A stretch of DNA of 11,611 bases, taken from assembly GCA_903904765.1 (NCBI GenBank), contig CAIVEA010000950.1, positions 1 to 11,611 on the forward strand, written 5' to 3'. This document shows, piece by piece, positions 6,824 through 11,611 of this stretch. Position 1 is the first letter of the stretch. Every line of letters starts with the position of its first letter. The notes beneath the pieces were generated by a model, which did not search any database, was not told the DNA's origin, and saw only the letters and a program-made list of their open reading frames with translations. A program made the position numbers and the translations under genes. This DNA comes from an uncultured Chloroflexota bacterium. Its GTDB lineage: Bacteria > Chloroflexota > Anaerolineae > Aggregatilineales > Phototrophicaceae.

Positions 6824-8305
6824 ATGCGCCATACCGTCTTATTGTACAACCCTGTTTCCACATCCAAAGGCAAACAACGTCTGCCGCTGTCGCTGCTGGC
6901 GGTGGCGGCGGTGATCGCGGCAGATTACGATGTCGAGTTCATTGATGGCAACCTGATAGACGATCCTGCCACGCAGATCATCGAACGCGCCCGCGCTACC
7001 AAAGCCAAACTGCTGGCTGTTACCGTCATGCCGGGGCCGCAACTACGGCAGGCCGTCCCCGTGTGCAAGCGCGTGAAAGCTGCCCTGCCTGACCTAACCA
7101 TCCTGTGGGGCGGCTACTTCCCCACACAGCATTACGAGGTCATCCTGCAAGATGGCAGCGTGGACTACGTGATTCAGGGACAGGGTGAAGCGCCTTTCCG
7201 CCAGTTCGTAGACCGCATCCATCAGGGCGGTGCGCTGACCGATATTCCCTCGCTGGCCTATGCCGAACAGGGTGCGGTGCGCGTCAACCCGCGTGCGCCC
7301 AATGTGCCGATGGACAACCTGCCCCTCATGCCCTATGACCGCCTCGATGTCAGCCGCTACGTGGGCAATACCTATCTCGGCAGTCGCGTCCTGAACCACA
7401 ACACCAGTTTCGGCTGTCCGTTCGCCTGCAACTTCTGCGCGGTGGTGGCGCTGGCAAACCGCCGCTGGTTGCCGGAAAGCGCCGAACGAGTCGCCAACAT
7501 CGTCACCCACATGCAAGACAAATGGCAGATCAACGGCCTCGAATTTCACGATATGGATTTCTTCGTCAAAGAAGACCGCACCGCCGAATTTTCCGAGCGC
7601 ATCACCGGCAAAGGGATTCAGTGGTGGGGGCTGGGGCGCGTGGATACGCTGATGAGCTACAGCGATGACACATGGGCGAAGATGCAGCGCAGCGGCGCGA
7701 AGATGATCTTTATGGGCGCGGAAAGTGGCGACGACGAAACGCTCAAGCGCATGAACAAGGGCGGCAAATCCGGCACCGAGGTCACGCTGGCGCTGGTGGA
7801 ACGTATGAAACACTACGGCATCGTGCCGGAGCTGTCGTTCGTGATGGGCAACCCGCCTGACCCCCGCGCCGACATCGAATCGACCATCCAGTTCATTCGC
7901 AAGATCAAGCGCATCAACCCCGCGACAGAACTGGTGCTGTACATCTATACGCCTGTGCCGCAGGAAGGCAGCATTCTGCTGGACGAAGCCACCAAACTCG
8001 GTTTTGCCTTCCCCAAAACGCTCGATGAGTGGGCCAGCCCGGAATGGGCGAAATTCTCCATGCGGCGCGACCCCGGTACACCGTGGTTCAAAGACTCGGT
8101 ACGCACCCGCGTCCGCAACTTCGAGTCGGTCATCAACGCCTACTACCCCACCGTGACCGACATGCGCCTACAGGGACAATGGCGCAAGGCGCTTCAGATG
8201 CTCAGCGGGTGGCGCTACCGCCTGGAATATTACCAATGGCCGTATGAACTGAAGGCGCTCCAACGGGTTATTCACTACCGCCGCCCCGAAACGACCGGGT
8301 TCTAA
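6824..8305 (+). CDS. B12-binding-domain radical SAM protein
   Basis: The 493-residue protein has the class B radical SAM layout. An N-terminal cobalamin-binding Rossmann domain covers about residues 1-135, with LLYNPVSTSKGKQRLPLSLL near the start, ILWGGYFPT (93-101) and VDYVIQGQGE (113-122). The radical SAM core begins with C198-x3-C202-x2-C205 (SFGCPFACNFC), which should bind the 4Fe-4S cluster that cleaves S-adenosylmethionine. FMGAESGDDETLKRMNKG in the core is also typical. Members methylate unactivated carbons or perform ring and rearrangement chemistry on lipids, tetrapyrroles and antibiotics; the substrate here is unknown. BchE-type cyclase is not supported, because no pigment genes are nearby. 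It is a single gene, divergent from the glycosyltransferase operon, and ends before a strong hairpin. The start at 6824 is set by the ribosome-binding site and the domain start. Confidence 0.9.
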   Translation: MRHTVLLYNPVSTSKGKQRLPLSLLAVAAVIAADYDVEFIDGNLIDDPATQIIERARATKAKLLAVTVMPGPQLRQAVPVCKRVKAALPDLTILWGGYFPTQHYEVILQDGSVDYVIQGQGEAPFRQFVDRIHQGGALTDIPSLAYAEQGAVRVNPRAPNVPMDNLPLMPYDRLDVSRYVGNTYLGSRVLNHNTSFGCPFACNFCAVVALANRRWLPESAERVANIVTHMQDKWQINGLEFHDMDFFVKEDRTAEFSERITGKGIQWWGLGRVDTLMSYSDDTWAKMQRSGAKMIFMGAESGDDETLKRMNKGGKSGTEVTLALVERMKHYGIVPELSFVMGNPPDPRADIESTIQFIRKIKRINPATELVLYIYTPVPQEGSILLDEATKLGFAFPKTLDEWASPEWAKFSMRRDPGTPWFKDSVRTRVRNFESVINAYYPTVTDMRLQGQWRKALQMLSGWRYRLEYYQWPYELKALQRVIHYRRPETTGF

Positions 8306-8344
8306 CCGTGTTCTAAAAGCACACCGCGTACCGCCCTCATGGAA

Positions 8345-8375
8345 AAAGGGACACAGCACTATGCTGTGTCCCTTT
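8345..8375. terminator. Perfect 14-bp hairpin terminator between convergent genes
   Basis: AAAGGGACACAGCA (8345-8358) pairs fully with TGCTGTGTCCCTTT (8362-8375) around a three-base loop. Five A residues precede it (8343-8347) and TTT closes it, so it can terminate transcription from both the radical SAM gene and the minus-strand alpha-galactosidase gene. It lies 39 nt beyond the radical SAM stop. Confidence 0.88.
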
Positions 8376-8396
8376 GCATCTCCGCCTTCATCTTAT

Positions 8397-8436
8397 ACCC
8401 TTCATCCAGAGGGAGAAGCAGTAATAGGGATGAGGT
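8397..8436. repeat. Short copy of the CCCTCATCC-type inverted repeat
   Basis: ACCCTTCATCC, then AGAGGGAGAAG and AGGGATGAGGT form a compact imperfect inverted repeat; TCATCC (8402-8407) pairs with GGATGA (8428-8433). The wording matches the arms of the larger element at 2351-2452, so the two look like members of one dispersed family. It lies at the 3' end of the alpha-galactosidase gene. Confidence 0.55.
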
Positions 8437-8444
8437 GTTGTTTC

Positions 8445-9740
8445 TTAGTGGTATTCGGGCAGCCAGCCAGCATGTGCTTCGATCAGGTCATCCACCAGCG
8501 ACCAGATTTGATCGAGCGAGAGTTCGGCGGCGGTGTGCGGGTCAAACATGGCGGCGTGATAGATGTGTTCACGCTTCTGGGTCAGCGCAGCTTCCACCGT
8601 CATAGACTGCACATTGATATTGGTCTGCATCAGCGCAGCCAGATGTGGCGGCAACGTCCCGACGTGCATCGGCTGCAAACCGTTTTTGTCCACGAGGCAC
8701 GGCACTTCCACGCAGCAACCGTGCGGCAGGTTGTCAATCAGATTATGGTTGGGTACGTTGCCATACACCACGCGGGGCGTGCCGGTTTCGAGGCTGTGAA
8801 TGATGCCCGATCCGTATTCCACGCTGCGGTGGATTTCCAGCGGCGCGCCGCCTTCCAGCGCCACACGCTGCTTCTCCCAGTTGGCAATCTGGTTCTCGCA
8901 GCGGGTGATATATTCATCCAGCGGGATATTGAATTCCTCGATCAAGTCGGGGCGGTCGCGCTTGATGAACCACGGCACGTATTCGCTGAAGTGTTCGCTG
9001 CTCTCGGTCACGAAATAGCCGAGGCGCTTGAACATCTCGTAGCGCACCAGATTGGTCTGCGGAGCGCGGCCTTCCTCCAGCACCTTGCGGATGGCGGGAT
9101 ACAGGTCTTCGCCGTTGCGCTCGAACTTCAGGTAGAAGGCCATGTGGTTGATGCCGCCCACCACATAGTTGATCTCCTCCAGCGGCACGCCGATGTCCTT
9201 CGACAATTCCCACGCGGTATGTTGGACGCTGTGGCACAGCCCCACCGTCTTGATCTTGCTGGCGCGGCTGATCGCCCAGCAGTTCATCGCCATCGGATTC
9301 ACATACTGAAGGAAAGTCACATCCGGGCAAACTTCTTCCATGTCGCGGCACATATCCAGCAACACCGGAATGGTACGCAGGCCGCGCATGATGCCGCCGA
9401 TACCCAGCGTATCCGCGATGGTCTGGCGCAGGCCGTATTTCTTGGGGATTTCAAAATCCACCACCGTACCCGGTTTATAACCCGCCACCTGAATCATGCA
9501 GATGGCGTAATCTGCTCCTTCCAACGCCTCGCGGCGGTTGGTGGTAGCCGTAATCGTGGGCTTCGCACCCACCGCATCCGCCACGCGCTGCGCGACGACA
9601 GAGGAGGTCTGCAAGCGATTCTCGTCAATGTCGAACAGAGCAATATCGGCTTCTGCCAGTTCGGGGAAACTCAGAATATCGCCCAGTAAATTCTTGGCAA
9701 AGACCGTACTGCCTGCACCGATGAATGTGATTTTGGGCAT
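8445..9740 (-). CDS. melA: GH4 alpha-galactosidase (MelA type)
   Basis: The 431-residue protein is a typical glycoside hydrolase family 4 enzyme, which hydrolyses glycosides by an NAD+ and Mn2+ dependent oxidation-elimination route in the cytoplasm. It begins MPKITFIGAGSTVFAKNLLGD, the NAD-binding GAGS start (8-11) and family signature. NPMAMNCW (148-155), GLCHSVQH (167-174) and GGINHMAF (195-202) follow; C169 and H199 fit the metal ligands. The CHSVQ form is characteristic of MelA-like alpha-galactosidases, whereas phospho-glucosidases have CNVP and AglA-type alpha-glucosidases differ. Activity on another hexoside or uronide remains possible. I choose 9740 as start because AAAGGA lies nine bases upstream and homologues begin here; the in-frame ATG at 9758 has no such site. 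It lies 14 nt after the FG-GAP gene and is likely co-transcribed with it. Confidence 0.93.
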   Translation of the reverse strand: MPKITFIGAGSTVFAKNLLGDILSFPELAEADIALFDIDENRLQTSSVVAQRVADAVGAKPTITATTNRREALEGADYAICMIQVAGYKPGTVVDFEIPKKYGLRQTIADTLGIGGIMRGLRTIPVLLDMCRDMEEVCPDVTFLQYVNPMAMNCWAISRASKIKTVGLCHSVQHTAWELSKDIGVPLEEINYVVGGINHMAFYLKFERNGEDLYPAIRKVLEEGRAPQTNLVRYEMFKRLGYFVTESSEHFSEYVPWFIKRDRPDLIEEFNIPLDEYITRCENQIANWEKQRVALEGGAPLEIHRSVEYGSGIIHSLETGTPRVVYGNVPNHNLIDNLPHGCCVEVPCLVDKNGLQPMHVGTLPPHLAALMQTNINVQSMTVEAALTQKREHIYHAAMFDPHTAAELSLDQIWSLVDDLIEAHAGWLPEYH

Positions 9741-9749
9741 GGATGCTGT

Positions 9750-9755
9750 TCCTTT
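9750..9755 (-). promoter_or_regulatory. Ribosome-binding site of melA
   Basis: AAAGGA on the minus strand lies nine bases before the ATG at 9740 and touches the stop codon of the FG-GAP gene (9757-9755). It favours the shorter melA start and suggests coupled translation. Confidence 0.65.
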
Positions 9756-11437
9756 CATGAACGAACGAGAGTAAAAATTGCAGGAACGCCGGACACATCA
9801 GTGACCGACACAAAGCCATCCGACCAGCGCACTTCAAGGCGCTGTACCTGTGTACCAGCCGGAAAGCCGAAATGCACCCGCGACGGGTCGCCAGACAAAT
9901 AACCGCTGCCAGAACGCACATCGCGGGTATACGTTCCGGCGCTGGTGATGAGCGTCAGCCGGCTGCCGATGCCAGCAGGGTTCGGCGCGCCCGATTGACG
10001 CAAATCCACCTGAAAATAAGCGCCACCGCATAAATCATTTTCAAAAAGCTGTGCCGGAGCATTCAAATTGTTGACCACAATGTCGAGGTCGCCATCCCCA
10101 TCAAGATCAGCCATGCTCATGCCGCGACCACCGCGCAGGCTGCCTAGCCCCCATTCCGGCGCGGGGACGAAACGCGCCCCACCCTGCCCACGAAAGGCGA
10201 GGTTGGCTTCCACCAACTCCGCCCCCGGTTGATCGGGGAATAGTTCCAACGCAGCCATGCCGTTCACGCTGTACAGATCGAGAAAGCCGTCGCCGTTCAG
10301 GTCGCCAAACTTGCTCGACCAGCTCCAGCCCGTCGCCGCCACGCCGTAGGCCGCCGCCTGATTGACATATACGCCGGATGCGTCGCGCTGTTGCAGCACA
10401 TTCTCGAATACCTGCCGGTTGTCGGGCAGCAGCGGCTTCTTCGCCAGCGCATCCAGCACCGGTTGCCAGACGTTCAGCGTGGCAGGATCGGCTTCGTAGG
10501 GAACCATGTCGGCGGCGAAGAACTCGGCCTGTCCATCATTATTCACATCGCCCACATCGAAGCTCATGGTGCTGAAAGCGGTCTCCGCAAACGGTTCTAC
10601 TGCCTGCCAGCCCTGCGCGGTGTGTGTCCACGCTTGATCGGGGAAGCTGAAATCGTTGCCGATGAACAAATCCATCTGCCCATCGTCGTTCAGGTCAGAC
10701 AACCAGATCGCCAGCGCCTGCGATTCTTTGGCGAGGCGCGTGGGGACGAACGTGCCGCCCTGATTATCGTAAGCCACCACACCTGCGCCCGAACCGAGCA
10801 GGAATGTGTTGCCTAGCTCCCGCGATAACTCGGTGTCATACGAGGCGGTGACAAGATCGAGGTCGCCATCGCCATCCACGTCCGCCCACTGCATGACCGA
10901 AGCGGGCGTGGTCACACCGCGCAGCGGGACGCGGGTGAAGGTTTCGTCGCCATCGTTGTGCCACAGCAGCGGCGTGGCTAACTGCGTGGTCATCACGATG
11001 TCCTGCCAACCATCGCCGTCCACATCCACAATCTGCACCGCACGGGTTCGCCCGGTGGGGGAGATCGGCTGGGTGCGAAAGCGCAAGCCACCTTGATTCC
11101 ATAAAATCGTACTCGCGCCCGTCAGGTCGCCCAGAACGACATCCAGCAAACCATCGTTATTCAGATCGTTGATCGCAAGGCCGGAGCCATTGCTCTGGTA
11201 GAAGCGCACCCGTCCGCCCATGCTGGTGGTGGTATGCGGCAGATCGTGGGCGATGAAGCGATCACTGCATGCGGGTGATGCGTTGAGATGCACCTGCCCT
11301 TGCAGCAGCACGACAGCCATACTCACAAGAGCGACCCCTTGTAGCAACACACGACTGAGACTGCCAACCGCAGCACGAAAAAAGGGCATCATGGGTAAGG
11401 GGTTCAATCTATTAAACACGGGGACAACCGCATTCAT
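9755..11437 (-). CDS. Exported FG-GAP/VCBS-repeat protein with C-terminal ASPIC/UnbV domain (CRTAC1-like)
   Basis: The 560-residue protein has a hydrophobic segment at about 26-46 after an arginine-containing N-terminus, so it is exported or membrane-anchored. Seven calcium-binding type repeats (D-x-D/N-x-D-G-x-x-D) start near residues 91, 138, 186, 248, 297, 379 and 444. The fifth has E in place of the last D. This predicts a beta-propeller as in integrin alpha chains. The end (GIGSRLTLITSAGTYTRDVR, then LSGDP and VRWSDG, about 489-541) is an ASPIC/UnbV domain. Such proteins are secreted binding or adhesion proteins, with no known catalysis. C57 follows SPA, which is a poor lipobox, so a lipoprotein is unlikely. 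The start is uncertain: ATG at 11392 or 11389 would give a shorter signal sequence, and none has a clear ribosome-binding site. Its place between a solute-binding protein and melA suggests a role in carbohydrate capture. Confidence 0.88.
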   Translation of the reverse strand: MNAVVPVFNRLNPLPMMPFFRAAVGSLSRVLLQGVALVSMAVVLLQGQVHLNASPACSDRFIAHDLPHTTTSMGGRVRFYQSNGSGLAINDLNNDGLLDVVLGDLTGASTILWNQGGLRFRTQPISPTGRTRAVQIVDVDGDGWQDIVMTTQLATPLLWHNDGDETFTRVPLRGVTTPASVMQWADVDGDGDLDLVTASYDTELSRELGNTFLLGSGAGVVAYDNQGGTFVPTRLAKESQALAIWLSDLNDDGQMDLFIGNDFSFPDQAWTHTAQGWQAVEPFAETAFSTMSFDVGDVNNDGQAEFFAADMVPYEADPATLNVWQPVLDALAKKPLLPDNRQVFENVLQQRDASGVYVNQAAAYGVAATGWSWSSKFGDLNGDGFLDLYSVNGMAALELFPDQPGAELVEANLAFRGQGGARFVPAPEWGLGSLRGGRGMSMADLDGDGDLDIVVNNLNAPAQLFENDLCGGAYFQVDLRQSGAPNPAGIGSRLTLITSAGTYTRDVRSGSGYLSGDPSRVHFGFPAGTQVQRLEVRWSDGFVSVTDVSGVPAIFTLVRS

Positions 11438-11439
11438 CC

Positions 11440-11463
11440 AGCGCAGACCGAAGCGCAGACCAA
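11440..11463. repeat. Two tandem 12-bp units upstream of the FG-GAP gene
   Basis: AGCGCAGACCGA (11440-11451) is followed directly by AGCGCAGACCAA (11452-11463), with 11 of 12 bases identical. They lie immediately before the first possible FG-GAP start codon. They could be an operator or a slippage product; nothing else supports a function. Confidence 0.4.
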
Positions 11464-11492
11464 ATGAAGTTACTAAATGAAACGCACAGAGC

Positions 11493-11518
11493 GGCCTTCC
11501 CCCGTTTGGGAGAAGGCC
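11493..11518 (-). terminator. Hairpin after the solute-binding protein gene
   Basis: GGCCTTCCCCC (11493-11503) and GGGAGAAGGCC (11508-11518) pair over 11 positions with one mismatch and a four-base loop. It lies 18 nt after the stop of the partial minus-strand gene. Only scattered T residues follow on the minus strand, so it may be an attenuating hairpin that lets some transcript continue into the FG-GAP gene. Confidence 0.6.
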
Positions 11519-11536
11519 ACCCGAAAGCCCTAAGGC

Positions 11537-11611
11537 TTACTGGAACAGAGCGTTGATTTCGTCATTGGCAGCGGGAACGAGGTCGGCGGCCTTGCTCTGG
11601 CCGAGGCTGAC
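11537..11611 (-). CDS. C-terminal end of a probable sugar ABC transporter solute-binding protein (partial)
   Basis: Reading in from the right edge on the minus strand, 24 codons end in TAA (11539-11537). The tail reads GQSKAADLVPAANDEINALFQ in two parts: GQSKAADLV and then PAANDEINALFQ. This helical, alanine-rich ending, with 'A-x-x-E-I-N-x-L', is typical of extracellular family 1 sugar-binding proteins. The family assignment rests on a short tail only. If right, it delivers an oligosaccharide to an ABC permease, whose genes would lie beyond the window, and pairs logically with the downstream alpha-galactosidase. Confidence 0.55.
   Translation of the reverse strand, partial: VSLGQSKAADLVPAANDEINALFQ

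Noticed and set aside
7094..7813. A 239-codon minus-strand frame inside the radical SAM gene
   Set aside because: It is antisense to the cysteine motif region, is His/Ala-rich and has no domain.
6824..8305. BchE-type magnesium-protoporphyrin cyclase, implying phototrophy
   Set aside because: The protein shares only the general B12 radical SAM layout. The sequence around the cysteines differs from what I recall of BchE, and there are no pigment genes in the window.
8361..9689. A 442-codon open frame on the plus strand covering almost all of melA
   Set aside because: It is exactly antisense to a clear GH4 gene with intact motifs. The protein is His/Arg/Gln-rich with no recognisable domain, as expected of an antisense shadow in GC-rich DNA.
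9755..9758. ATGA overlap between the FG-GAP stop and an in-frame melA ATG at 9758
   Set aside because: This ATG has no ribosome-binding site, while the ATG at 9740 has AAAGGA at good spacing and matches the usual GH4 N-terminus. The overlap is probably chance.

Overview
The window is bacterial chromosomal DNA, moderately GC-rich and densely coded. The gene set suggests a free-living bacterium of the Chloroflexota, perhaps Anaerolineae-like. That placement is inferred from the style of the proteins (AddA-like nuclease-helicase, sugar-binding protein plus GH4 enzyme, CRTAC1-type FG-GAP protein, SQD2-like glycosyltransferase, B12 radical SAM protein). No rRNA or other phylogenetic marker is present. 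I see no tRNA, CRISPR array, phage gene or transposase.

Left part (1-4883, plus strand): the C-terminal portion of an AddA/RecB-type helicase-nuclease runs in from the left edge. It is followed by a roughly 100-bp imperfect inverted repeat, a six-pass membrane protein resembling an ABC-2 permease, and a secreted PAP2/vanadium-haloperoxidase-type enzyme with its own -10 box. A perfect 13-bp hairpin then separates this block from a convergent operon.

Middle (4951-8305): a GT4 glycosyltransferase and methylglyoxal synthase (mgsA) form a tight minus-strand operon with an ATGA stop/start overlap. A B12-binding radical SAM enzyme is transcribed divergently from the same 194-bp intergenic region. 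That region carries TAAC-core repeats, two of them spaced 11 bp apart like a PhoP box. Methylglyoxal synthase is phosphate-inhibited in E. coli, and SQD2-like glycosyltransferases make phosphate-free lipids. The operon is therefore a candidate phosphate-starvation unit; this is a hypothesis only.

Right part (8345-11611): a perfect 14-bp hairpin terminator and a second, smaller copy of the CCCTCATCC-type repeat precede a minus-strand carbohydrate block. In transcription order this block holds the last 24 codons of a probable sugar ABC transporter solute-binding protein, an exported seven-repeat FG-GAP/ASPIC-UnbV protein, and a GH4 alpha-galactosidase (MelA type). The likely theme is capture of an oligosaccharide outside the cell and cleavage of alpha-galactosides inside.

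Every gap of any size is accounted for; no gap without a gene exceeds 200 bases. The genes are mostly recognisable families. The less ordinary signals are the possible phosphate-linked operon, the intact vanadate-binding site in the secreted PAP2 protein, the orphan radical SAM enzyme and the FG-GAP protein placed between a transporter component and MelA.
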